From: Mikania micrantha
Lineage: Eukaryota; Streptophyta; Magnoliopsida; Asterales; Asteraceae
DNA length: 64,000 bases
NCBI GenBank assembly: GCA_009363875.1
Contig: CM018694.1
Coordinates: 30,265,415-30,329,414 of the forward strand
Direction: 5' to 3'
Numbering within the stretch: position 1 is the first letter of the stretch; each line of letters starts with the position of its first letter. A program made the position numbers and the translations under genes. Positions 1 to 10,143 of this stretch are shown piece by piece. The notes under the pieces are model-generated. The model did not search any database, was not told the origin of the DNA, and was given only the letters and a program-made list of their open reading frames with translations.

Positions 1-1127
1 ACATAAATTGATTGTAATTAAAATCCTTCGATTCTATTAACTGGTAGACTGAGGAATTGACTTTCTCTCAAGTCATATTACTAGTAATATTTTTGTTGAA
101 GACACAGATTCTATGGAAACACAAATGGGATAGAGGTGAATCGGAGGCATTGTGACCTGATTACGTGAGGATCACAATGGGTCCAATTCATGCTCTATAC
201 ATTCAAATTGTGAACAACATCAAAGAGTTAACTATTACTTCCAATATTATAAGTAAAATGTAGTTAACCCTTCAATCGAAAGAATAATAATGAGGATAAG
301 ATTGATAAATCTGTTTTCCTTAAAACATTGGGGGATTATCATAACTCAGGTCATGATAACTAAATTCCCTCATACACTTTTATTCTATACACATATAACA
401 CTTCGGGGGATGAAGACATTCTATGGGTTGAATATCAATTGGGATGAACACATGTGAGATAGAAATGGGTATCCATAGTTGTATTTACAAGTGGTGTTGA
501 ATTAAGTCAAGTATGTGGTGGGCTGGCGGCTTCATTCGTGATACGTATGCCCTATATATAAGCATGCTTGATTCGGATGACATATTACTTGTAAGTATAA
601 CTATGGAGAGGACATTGTGTGAGACAAAATGAGACAATATCAATAAGACTTGTGTATGACATTGTGATTGTGAATGACAAGAATACAACTGTTGTCAGAT
701 ACTAAATTTTTGAACTCACCAACCTAGTGTTGACTTTGTTTAAATGTATGTTTTCTCAGGTGATGAACAGGTATAGTCACCAAGCAATCAGGACTAAGCT
801 AGTGGACTTTAGAAGAGACCTAGCTTACTTTTTGTGATGTGTGTGTTTTTGAATGACATAACTTTGAATCATCTTTTGTAAATCTTGTGCAGATACAAGA
901 TAGAAACTCAATGATTCTTTTTTGATAGATTTACTTAGTTAAATTATGAACATGAATTGTTTAATTTAACTTTGTAATTATATATCAATGTCATGTTAGC
1001 ATTTCTCATTAAATATCATGTTCCAAGTAAACAATCTGATCACTACGATTATCAAAACGATATCGCGCCCTGGGAACCTTCCGCCCGACAGGAAAGTTGA
1101 TCCAGCCCGCCGCCTCGGGGTGTGACA
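1..1127 (+). repeat. 3' part of a Ty3-type LTR, family A (copy A1)
   Basis: The segment ends in GGGGTGTGACA, the same terminus as the LTRs of elements B and C in this window. Read along the plus strand it matches the reverse complement of 10149 to about 11250, including a GC-rich end piece, a block with 'tcaggtgatgaacagg' and the phrase 'ggttggtgagttca' in complement. The 5' part of the LTR lies outside the window. It has inserted into gene fragment F, whose reading frame runs into it at 1127/1128. The other LTR and the element body are not visible, so this could be a solo LTR or the 3' end of a full element. Confidence 0.75.
514..563 (+). promoter_or_regulatory. Shared TATA-like motif in LTR A1
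   Basis: GTGGTGGGC, a spacer, then CCCTATATATAAGC. The same two-part motif occurs in A2 (10651-10713, minus), in both B LTRs and twice in the B leader. It may be a promoter or a structured RNA (GGGC can pair with GCCC). The function is inferred. Confidence 0.4.
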
Positions 1128-1535
1128 GGTATCTCCATTGTCCAAACAGGTGCTTCTTCACTAACTGATAGGCTTTTGCATCACTGTTATAGCCCATCCG
1201 ATTGAACACTCCACATATAATTTCATTTGCTAGTGTGAATGGATCATCATCCTGATCTTGAAACTGTAATGTTGCTCTCAAATCATCCATAGAAAATTGA
1301 ATAACTTCATCATTAATCTTGGATTTCATGAATGGTGGCTCTGCAATACAATCATATTCAACATGATCCCAGAAAGAAGTAATATTATTCATGCATATAA
1401 CTGGATTAGTTTATATAGCATGAGAAAACCTAGATCGCTTTAGAAATGCAATGATGTTCACGTACGTAGAAGCTTCCTTTAAATCTTCATCTAGCAAAGC
1501 AATGACATTATGCTTGTCATTATACATCCTTTGTC
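1128..1535 (-). pseudogene. Gene fragment F: homologue of the third gene of element D, broken
   Basis: Reading on the minus strand, an ATG at 1527-1525 follows a good 3' splice site (pyrimidine tract then TAG, boundary 1536/1535) by 8 bases. The first 38 codons align with the start of the D gene at 47411: both have an acidic 'LD.D' stretch and then 'FLKRSRF' (F) or 'FLRRSRI' (D). A stop at 1413-1411 replaces the Ser that D has after 'AI'. The frame then continues without a shift through 'FW..', 'FQD.DDP' and 'W.YL', which match 'DFWAL', 'FQDSHDQP' and 'FKYLAH' in D. LTR A1 cuts it at 1128, after about 133 codons. Homology to D is seen directly and is weak (roughly a quarter to a third identical by eye). 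The function is unknown. Confidence 0.65.
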
Positions 1536-1619
1536 CTAAAAACAAAAACACAAACAAACAAACATTAGTATTAAAATTTTTTGTTTTAAAAAAAATTAAA
1601 ATGTTTTTAAAAATTTTCT

Positions 1620-1870
1620 AAGTGTTGAAACCATCAATACTATTAGTAACGATAGTATAGAAATGTCGATACTCTTAATATCGATATCAATACTTAGTAA
1701 ATTTTCAAAACTTTCTGTCGATACTATTAATATCGATACTAATAGTATCGATGAGACTAATATCAATACTAAGTGTATATTAAAACACTTAGAAAATTTT
1801 TAATCGTTTAATCGATACTATTAGTATCGATGATACTATTTCCATCGATACTATTAGTATCGACCGACCA
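1620..1870. repeat. Palindrome array upstream of gene fragment F
   Basis: A dense set of near-palindromes built from the arms ATCGATACTA and TAGTATCGAT, with partial copies such as 'gtcgatactattaatatcgat'. It lies 85-335 bases upstream of the F splice acceptor. That is the position held in element D by a palindrome array of unrelated sequence (47510-47640). Confidence 0.75.
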
Positions 1871-1956
1871 ATCCAGCACTTAGTCAAAATTACAAATCTA
1901 AAAACAAAATCAAAACAAGAAATTACATATGAAAACAACACAAAAACATAAGATCT

Positions 1957-2990
1957 TCACAACAATTCTTCCATGTTCTTCATCTTCAATTCAACATCTG
2001 AAACTAATACTATCAGGGTACTAACAAATAACAATCTTAGATGTTTCTCATGATCTTCCTTGGTTTGTGAATATATTAGAATATCATCAATATAGACAAT
2101 CATAAATTTGTCCAAATAAGGTTGACAAACACGGTTCATTAAATCCAAGAATATTGTTGGTGCATTTGTCAATCCAAATGGCATAACCAATAATCTATAA
2201 TGGCCACAACGATTCCTGAAAGCAGCCTTTGGCATGTCCTTCTTTTGGACTCTTTATTAATGTATCCAGACCTTAAGTCGATCTTAGAAAAATACTTCGC
2301 CTCTTGTAGCTGATTAAATATATCATCTATCCTTGGGAGATGATATCGGTTCTTAACCGTCATCTTTTTTAGTTCCCTATAATCAATGCACATCCGGAGC
2401 ATTTTGTCTTTCTTCTTAACAAACAGTATTTGTGCTCTACATGGAGGAAAGCTTGGTCAAATAAAGCCTTCCTCAAGAAGTTTCTTGCAACTGCTTGGAT
2501 AGTTCATGTATTTCTGGTGGTGCTAGGTAATATTGTGCTTTAGCAACAGGTGTTGCTCGTGGAAGAAATCAATGCAAAATGTCACTTGTCGAGGACGAGG
2601 TATTCCAGATAAGTCGTCAGGAAATATTTCATGATTGTCTCTCACAATTGGAACGTCTTGAATATGCTTCCCGTCCGCTTCCTTTTGCACAATGTGTGCC
2701 AGGAATGCATGGCATTGCGTTCTTAAACATTTCCTTGCTTTGATGCATGACATGAGCCTTAATTTCTACCCCATTCTTTCTCCATAAACATTGTGTATTT
2801 TACCGTTTTGAAATGGATTGATACTATCTTTTTGTGGCATATAATTTAAGCTTGATTTTTAGTTAACAAATCCTTTCCTATTACTATGTCAAAACTCCCA
2901 ACTTCAAATGGATTGAGTTCAATATCAAAAGAGTGATTTTCTAACTGTAATGTACACCCATTTCCTTGGTTTCCCTCATTTCCTTGGTTC
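1957..2990 (-). pseudogene. Decayed Ty3/gypsy pol fragment (protease end to RT)
   Basis: On the minus strand the order is: end of an aspartic protease region (a 'GSFD.VIG' stretch near 2900), the linker before RT ('CIKARK' about 2740), RT start ('MCIDYREL' near 2395), 'FSKIDLRSGY' near 2275, 'VMPFGLTNAP' near 2180 and the catalytic 'YIDDILIYS' near 2080. All have close counterparts in elements B and C. The pieces are in different frames with many indels, and RT stops soon after the active site, so it is a dead fragment. No LTRs can be tied to it. It sits directly upstream, in the same direction, of the F palindrome array, but whether they belong to one element is unknown. Confidence 0.8.
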
Positions 2991-4165
2991 CAGGATTCCC
3001 ATGATTTCCCTCAATTGGATTTCAATCAATTGAAGCAACTAGATTATTGGCATTCATAGGAGCTTGATGTCACACTCCAACCTACTGCGGAACTCGTCGA
3101 AGTGTGGTTTGCAATTGTCCAAAAGCTCATAGTGCTATTTGTAAATTTCATATTTAAATATAGCCATTTAAAATCAAAACATTTATTACATTCAAAACAC
3201 GTCATCATTCATATAATACCATTCGACTATTACATCATGAATTCAATTACACAACATTGATTAATGTTTAAACTAGGTCTTATGATTCCTATATGATCTT
3301 CATCCATAGGTTTAACATGTAAAGTACAATTTGATCATCTATTTGCATACTTGGTGTGAACTCATATATTTATTTATATATAGATATGAAAGATGCTAAA
3401 GAAAATGTTCCAGAATGAAATAGATCCAAAGTATATTTTCAAATCAGCACAATGTTTATTTCTTCAACCAGTGTTTCCAAACAAGTGCCATTATAATATT
3501 CAAATCTAGACTAGCTAGGTCATAGGTTTAAACATGTAATTCACAAGTTTGAGATAAATGCACATTTTCATTTATTTACACAAAGACCTAAGTCGTGTGC
3601 AAGGTATCTAACCATTCCAAGCTACTAGCGTACATTTATGTTTATGTATAAAACGTCTTCTACCCTAAACCATATTTGCATCAAGTAATGCAGATATAAC
3701 AATCAAAACTATTCAATCTAGAACTAAGATTGTTGCATTTACAAATGGTTTTTGTATCATTAATAATAATGTTTGTGTCCAAGACATGTGTAACATCCTA
3801 AAACATTACAAAATGTAAAAAGGAATACGGGAAATCCCTTGTGTTTGCTTTCCAAATGTATTTTAATATATGATTTGCACTTGTATATAATTTATAAATA
3901 ATATTTATTTAAAAACAATTTTATTAATTGTGTAAAAGAATAATTAAAATAATAACTTAAATGTTTCCAAAGCTTTGCTTTAAATTTAATATAAAAGAAT
4001 AACTTTATTAGTTTTATAATTAAGTTTATAATTACAAATATTTTATTTAAATGTTTGAATAAAATATTAAAAATAAATAAATAGCTTTTCAATGGAATTG
4101 CTTGTAGTTTGTAATGAAATAAAATATTATGATGAAATAATAAGGTTTGTAACTTAGTATACGTA
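2991..4165. other. AT-rich DNA with possible LTR edges
   Basis: No gene is supported. At 3068 'TGTCACACTCC' looks like the 3' terminus of a minus-strand Ty3-type LTR, and at 3789 'TGTAACATCC' matches the first ten bases of the C 3' LTR on the plus strand. Neither has a partner end, so both remain guesses. The rest is low-complexity AT-rich sequence. The 66-codon reading frame at 3892-4092 is Ile/Lys/Phe-rich and not credible as a gene. Confidence 0.4.
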
Positions 4166-4725
4166 ATATATATAGAACATCACCATGGGGATTTAGAAAA
4201 ATGATAGATTAAAGAAAAATCTTGAACCATGGTCAACAGAGCATACTAAAATAGTAAAACATATTAAAAGTAAAATAAAACAACTATCATGTTTAAATAT
4301 TCCACATCCTAATGCTAAATTAATAGTTGAAACGGATGCTAGTGATTTTGGATTTGGTGGAATTTTAAAATAGTCCTTAAATAATAATAAAGAGCAATTA
4401 GTTAGATATTACTCTGGATCATGGAATGAAACCCAAAAGAATTATTCTAATATAAAAAAGGAAATTCTGAGTATTGTTTTATGCATTAAAAAATTTGAAG
4501 ATGATTTATATATGAAACCTTTTTTATTAAGAATTGATTGTTTATCTGCTAAGCATATTTTAGAAACAGATATAAAAAAATTAATTTCTAAACAAATTTT
4601 TGCAAGATGGCAAAGCATTATTAAGCAATTTTGATTTTCAAATTGAATTTATAAAAGGAGAAAACAATTATTTACCAGATTTTTTATCTATAGAATTTTT
4701 ACAGGAACATGAGCTCAGACTCTAA
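4166..4725 (+). pseudogene. Pararetroviral RT C-terminus / RNase H fragment
   Basis: The translation shows the connection region after the RT palm, then the RNase H start 'VETDAS' with its catalytic Asp near 4333, and the 'YSN..KE' stretch around 4445 with the conserved Glu. The reading ends at the TAA at 4723-4725. An in-frame stop follows 'GGILK' near 4371 and a one-base frameshift lies near 4625. The palm domain and protease that should precede it are missing. RNase H would degrade the RNA strand during reverse transcription, but this copy cannot be functional. Confidence 0.8.
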
Positions 4726-5940
4726 GAAGATTGTTTTTGAAAAATCAACGATTATTAAAGTCTCCTCAATTTTCATGTTCATCCCAAACCTCACCACAGA
4801 CCTCACCATCACCATTACCAATTATCAACAGATTTGCTCCACTATCTCCAGCCCCAAGGCCTAGACCTCCTTATTCTTCCATTATCCAAACAAGAGTATT
4901 ACCTAATTCTATAATTCATCCAACTTCTTCAAAATTAACCAAATCTATACCTAGAAAACCTGAACCTATTACATATTCAATTAACCCAAATTATAAAGTT
5001 ATAAATATTTCTCGAGCCTTTAAAAGTAGAAAAGGTTTCTCAAAGCTTTTTCAGTCTTATAGACTACCTATATCCAAGAAGTTTTCGTTTTTATGACAAT
5101 GATCAAAAAACCAAAGAATATTATCAAGCTATATTAATAGATACAGGATCAGTAGATATCCAACATATTTTGAATTCTCAAGATCCATCAAAAATTGATT
5201 ATTCTAAAGTAAAAATTAGAAGAGTTATAACTCCTGAAAAATGGAGATCTAAACCATTCGTTCAAAAAACTCTTTCTAACTTCGATTCTTACCCTCAATA
5301 TAATTATTATGATTATCAAGAAGCATGGGATAAAACTTTTTTATTAAGAAATTTCAATCATTCATGGTTCTTTCATTTTGATGATCAATTCTCAAACAAT
5401 TATCCAAAATGGTTTATTAAGTGGTTCAAATACATGGGACTTATCCCAGAAGCTCTTCCTAAAGATATATCTCTAGCATTTAATAAATTTATAGATTATT
5501 TTAAGCAAGAAGGAACTCCCATGTTTGAATACACTCTACAATTTATGAGCGTGTTTAGAATCCCATGGATTTCCTCATGGACTTACCATTATCAAGAACA
5601 ACAAGATTTATCTCCCCCTCTTCTTATAAGGCATTATAGAAGTAAATGGTTGAGTAAATTTTTAGTCAACAAATCAAATATTACAGCAGTCCAAGAGTAT
5701 TATAGGAATATTACAAATCAACATGAAAGATCTATAAAATCTCCAATAATTCAATCTCTCAATCAATATGAGGACGAATATTATATTATAAGGCTACTAC
5801 AATCATGCTCTAATCCAGAAGATATTCAACGCATTATAAGTGAAATTAGACATTCTCTATCTCCTTTAAAGAAGTCTATAGCTGAAGACAATTTTTTACA
5901 AGATGCTCAAGATCCTTATGATGACATAGGAGAAATTTAA
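4709..5940 (+). pseudogene. Pararetroviral ORF after pol, unknown function
   Basis: An ATG at 4709-4711 overlaps the end of the pol frame, whose stop is 4723-4725. The protein starts Ser/Lys-rich, becomes Pro/Ser-rich (about 4750-5000), and ends in a long conserved-looking domain rich in Trp, Phe and Tyr (5170-5940, 256 codons open). Frameshifts near 4735 and 5085 split it. Its place downstream of RT/RNase H and upstream of the promoter is where caulimoviruses keep their inclusion-body/transactivator gene, but I see no motif that would prove that role. Similar proteins, as far as I recall, occur in other plant endogenous pararetroviruses. Confidence 0.6.
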
Positions 5941-6014
5941 AAAAAATAATAATAATATTTGAAAAAAAAATTTTAGACTCCAGACTGTCTTCTAGTCTGG
6001 CCTAAAAGAAGATC
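5941..6014 (+). other. Start of viral non-coding region with hairpin
   Basis: A short A-rich run is followed by a perfect 7-bp stem CCAGACT / AGTCTGG with a 7-base loop (5980-6000). The phrase 'gactccagac' recurs near 6256. It may be a 3'-end or promoter element. Confidence 0.4.
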
Positions 6015-6193
6015 AATTATCCGGTATGAAGACAACCAACTTTTTCAAGGCATTCTGAAAAGCAAGCCAATTATTCAGTATAAAGACAACCAACTTTTTC
6101 AAGGCAAATTATTCAGTATGAAGACAAATAACTTTTCAAAAAAGAAGACCAATTATTCATCACCAAGACAATCAACTTTTCTCAATGGCAGAC
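6015..6193 (+). promoter_or_regulatory. Four degenerate repeats in viral promoter region
   Basis: Units of about 37-54 bases begin near 6015, 6070, 6107 and 6151. Each contains a version of 'attattcagtatgaagac' followed by 'aaccaactttttc'. They lie 50-230 bases upstream of the TATA box, the usual place of enhancer repeats in caulimovirid promoters. Confidence 0.55.
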
Positions 6194-6244
6194 AACTCTC
6201 AATTATCACTCTGATTCTGAAGATGCTCTATATGAATTATTTCC

Positions 6245-6437
6245 TATAAATTGAAGACTCCAGACATTAGCTAGGCACTCAAAAATTTTTAATAAAACTC
6301 AGATGTATGAAAAAACCCTCTCAACCAAAGCTTGTATTATCCACAACCCAGTGTTCAAAAACTCTAGATTATCAAATTATAATAGCTGCATCCAATTATA
6401 AGAAAATCATTTGTACTTCCGATATTCAAGAAATAAA
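6245..6437 (+). promoter_or_regulatory. Viral promoter TATA box and poly(A) signals
   Basis: TATAAAT at 6245-6251 is followed by AATAAA at 6291-6296 and again at 6432-6437. The second lies about 155 bases after the expected start site, similar to the spacing in cauliflower mosaic virus, where the signal is bypassed on first passage and used on the second. The first may be too close to be the real one. Confidence 0.5.
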
Positions 6438-6579
6438 AGAAGGTACTTTTTAAAATTTATTGTTGTTTAATTTATGCTTATGCCATAATGCTATCTTATT
6501 TTGAAATATTATATTATACAACATACATACATATTATATGTATACTATTTAAATCTTCATGCTCTCGATCCTTACCTTA

Positions 6580-6592
6580 TGGTATCAGAGCC
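6580..6592 (+). promoter_or_regulatory. tRNA-Met primer-binding site of the pararetrovirus
   Basis: TGGTATCAGAGCC is complementary to the 3' end of plant initiator tRNA-Met and primes minus-strand DNA synthesis in caulimovirids. It sits in the leader about 270 bases before the movement-protein ATG. The leader also holds a 62-codon frame at 6630-6818 of no clear meaning. Confidence 0.85.
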
Positions 6593-6865
6593 ATGATGGA
6601 AGTAGTGTTATTTATGTATACTTAATCTGATGAATTGTAACTGTTATAATGTCAAAATTTTTATTGAAGCTACAAAATCATATTTTGAAATGCTAAAAGG
6701 TTATTGTGTTGGTAAACCTTGTCGACCAATCGGTTGGATTAGCGTAAGACTCTCAGAGATGAGCGGCCGGACCACGAAGATATGGGGGTGTTCCCTCAGT
6801 ATATATGAAACATTTTAAAACAAGATCAAGTTAATTCAAAAATAATTTAACATTAAACTGTTATA

Positions 6866-7909
6866 ATGAATCAGTTATCTAGGTTTTTAACACGAAAAGA
6901 TCATAGCTCAAGTACTTCTAATGATCAAGATGAAGATTTAAACATGAATTCTTTAGAAATTAGTATTTCTCAAATTGAAAATAATTCATTAAATTGGAAT
7001 ATACCGAAACAAGATGTTAAAACTATATATAAAATAGGAACCTTTGATTTTTTACAAGATTATTCAATTAAAACAACTGAACAAACTATACATATTAACA
7101 AAGAACATCAAAATCTACAATTATTATCTGTAGAAGCTATAAAAAGACATATAAAAAATTATAAGTTTTTACATATAGGATTAGTTCAAGTAGCCATAAA
7201 ACCCATGTTTAGATTAGGAATAGATGCTCTCGTACTACTTATTCTAAGAGATGCGAGACATACTAATTTTAATAATTCACTTTTAGCTATGGCTGAATTA
7301 AATATAGCAAATGGCCCAATATACTTTAATTGCGATCCTAATTTTTCAATAGGATTATTTGATCCAAATATTTTAGATACTTTAACTTTAACTATTAAAA
7401 CAAGAAACCTAGAATTTAAAGAAAAAACAAATGATGCAGTAGTAATATATAGAGTTTATTATAAAACTATGACTACTACTATAGAACTAAAAACTAAGTT
7501 AATATCTCCTAGAGATGAAACTATATTATTTGAAGCAAATACTATGCATACAAAAATAGGAACACCAAAAAGATTAAAATGGAATGAAATTACGCAATCA
7601 TTATCATGGAATTTACAATAAATAAATCCTCTAAAACGTATAGAAATAGAAAATTAGACATCAAATATAATTGAAAATTCTGATTGATCTGAAAAAATAA
7701 ATTTTAATAATGATTTTCCTAGACATTCTATATCAAATACTAGTACAAATTTTTCAAAAGAAAATACTCTTAGAAGAGCACAATCCATGAAAATCTCAGG
7801 AATAGATTTTTCTAACTCTATACCCAAACCTTTATATGAAGAAAGTATAAATGATAACAATACTTATGTACCAACTAGATCAGATATGGGAAGTTATGAA
7901 GAATTATAA
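6866..7909 (+). pseudogene. Pararetroviral movement protein (30K superfamily)
   Basis: The open part (6866-7621, 251 codons) has the beta-rich core of caulimovirid movement proteins, including 'HIGLVQVAI' near residue 106 and 'LRDAR' with the conserved Asp near residue 128. This family forms tubules through plasmodesmata for cell-to-cell spread. The TAA at 7619-7621 is probably a later mutation. The same frame, through two further stops (about 7655 and 7685), continues with protein-like sequence to a TAA at 7907-7909 that overlaps the next ATG. The original C-terminus was therefore likely about 97 residues longer. No host-gene origin is suggested. Confidence 0.8.
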
Positions 7910-8181
7910 TGAATGATACAAAAGTTCAAATAAGAAATAATTGGATGAGATTTAATATATCAATATTAAAAGATTGTTTTAATAAAATAAAAAATTTACC
8001 AAAAGAATTAATAGAAGTAAAAAATTATTTTGATAAAGAAGAAATTGATAATAATATAAAAGAAGAAGTAAATAGGTTATATTATTTTACAAATCTTCAA
8101 TTAAATTTAAAAGAAAATATAGAAGAACAATGGAAACTTATAAAAATAATTTCAACAGAAATATCAAAATTCACTTGTTAA
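7909..8181 (+). CDS. Small pararetroviral ORF, Lys/Glu-rich, possibly virion-associated
   Basis: A 90-codon frame starts in a TAATG stop/start overlap with the movement-protein frame and ends one base before the next ATG at 8183. It is rich in Lys, Glu, Ile and Asn and looks helical, with a heptad-like hydrophobic pattern in the second half. In caulimovirids a small coiled-coil virion-associated protein often lies between movement and coat protein, which fits position and composition. I see no decisive motif. It is intact here, but the surrounding virus copy is not. Confidence 0.5.
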   Translation: MNDTKVQIRNNWMRFNISILKDCFNKIKNLPKELIEVKNYFDKEEIDNNIKEEVNRLYYFTNLQLNLKENIEEQWKLIKIISTEISKFTC

Positions 8182-8182
8182 G

Positions 8183-10143
8183 ATGAATAAAGAAATGTTA
8201 AATTATTTGAAATGTGAAATATTAAATGATTATAATAAAGAAAGTTTAAAATTGTATTATAATAATTTTGATGAAAATTCTAGATTTATTCATAATATAG
8301 AATGGCAATCATATATTCCAGAAAATAGTGAAAATATTACTTTCTTTACCTGGTTTCCAATATATTGTGTAAAAAACAATATTAAATATCCCAAAGTTGA
8401 ACATATATCTGTTAATACTAAAATTACTAAAAATTATATAAAAATAAGTAATAATGAAGAATTAATAAGTATTCATCCACCCCATGGGGATATAAAAATT
8501 TTAAAAGATAATGAAGAATATATAGGTAAACCATTAGCAAAAACTAAAGAAGATACACTTAAATCACTAAATACATTTACTTTTCAAAACAATTATACAC
8601 ATGAAAAGTTAAATACAATAGGAGAAAAATTAGAAAGAATAGAAATTAATTCTAAAATTAATAAAAAAGCAATAGAAATTAATTCTAAAATTAATGATAA
8701 AGCAAGTACATCAAAACTTGCAATAGAACATCCTATATTTAAACCTTTCAATATAGATACTCTTATAAATCTTAATAATAAAGAAAAAACATTAAAACTA
8801 TTAGAAGAAAAATTAAAAAAGCAAAATAAAAATACAATAAAAGATGAATCGAATGTAACATATGAAACAGAATTCTCTGATGATGAATTAGAAGCCCAAT
8901 TTAATAACATTAATTTAGAAGTTATAAATAAATTAAGAAGATATAATTTTAATACTTATACTCCAAGACCAGAAACAAGGAATTGGTATTATAGGCCAAC
9001 TCCTTCGGATTTGCAATGTGAAGAAAATAATAGAACCTGTAATCAATATGATGGAAAATCTTTATATGAATGGAATATAGATGGACAATCTGAATTTCAA
9101 ATTTTAAATATATTACAAGAAATGACTATGGTAGCTAATGCTTATAAATCAATAGGAAATGATGAACTCCAAATTCTTACTATGATAATTTTTGGTTTTA
9201 CTGGAACCCTTAAAGGATGGTGAGATCACTATATTATAGAATCAGAAAAACAGACTATAATTAATGCAAAGAAAACCATAATAAAAATGGAAAATAATAT
9301 GCAAAATCCAACTCAAGAAACGTATATAATAAACACTCTTATATTTGCTATTATAAAAAGTTTTATAGGAAATCCTTCAGATTATCAAGAAAGAAATTCA
9401 TTAATATTACTAAATCTAACATGTAGAAAATTACTAGATTTTAGATGGTATAAAGATGTATTTATATCAAAAGTAATGACAAGAGATGATTGTAGAGAAG
9501 CCTATTAGAAAAAAAAGATTTATTGCAGGATTACCAAAATTATTTGTAGGAAAAATATGATAAAATATTAAAAAAGAACATAATAATAATATACCGTATA
9601 AAGATTTAACATATGGACAAATTATAAATTATATAAATCAAGAAGGATTAAAAATATGTAATGATTTAAAATTAAAATGAAAAATGAAAAAGGATGGAAT
9701 AAATGAAAGAAATGAATTAGGAAATTTTTGTCAACAATACGGCTTTGAAAATATAAAATTACCAGAAAATTCTAAAAGAAAAAACAATTTTATAAAAAGG
9801 AAAAATTTTAGAAGAAATTATAAAAATAAAAAATAAAAAGAAGAAGATAAACAAAAGTTTTATAAGAAAGGTAAAAAAACAAAATTTCTATAAAAAACGA
9901 AATATAATTATTTGTTATACTTGTGGAAAAATGGGTCATACATCAAAAAATTGTTATACAAAAAGAAAAATCAATGAATTAAATATCTCTGAAGAATTAA
10001 AAGAACAAATTAATAAAATATTAGAAACAAATACTAGTGAAGAAGATATATCTGATTATAGTAGCAATGATCTAAATTATATTACTAGCAGTGATAATAA
10101 TTATCAAGAAGAAGAGTGTGAGTGTATTGGTCCTTGTATATGA
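8183..10143 (+). pseudogene. Pararetroviral coat protein region with zinc knuckle, broken
   Basis: The first 346 codons are open (8183-9223). A Lys/Asn/Glu-rich N-terminal half leads into a coat-protein core with 'LYEWNIDG' and 'FGFTGTLKGW' near its end. A TGA at 9221-9223 stands where homologues have a second Trp (TGG to TGA). The same frame resumes to 9508, then decays with several frameshifts. A CX2CX4HX4C knuckle ('CYTCGKMGH...C') at about 9913-9955 binds RNA in this family, followed by an acidic tail ending at 10143 with Cys-rich 'CECIGPC'. The protease that should follow is absent, because the viral sequence stops at LTR A2. Confidence 0.75.
10104..10136 (+). repeat. 33-bp viral segment, left copy
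   Basis: It encodes the acidic Cys-rich tail of the coat-protein frame. An identical 33-bp copy stands at 13807-13839, on the other side of LTR A2. It is far longer than a 5-bp target duplication. Confidence 0.9.

Noticed and set aside
485..688. 67-codon minus-strand frame in LTR A1
   Set aside because: Antisense within an LTR, with no counterpart in A2.
1620..1870. CRISPR-like array of short palindromes (also at 43590-43765 and 48035-48270)
   Set aside because: Repeats are irregularly spaced with no unique spacers of constant length, and the DNA is from a plant.
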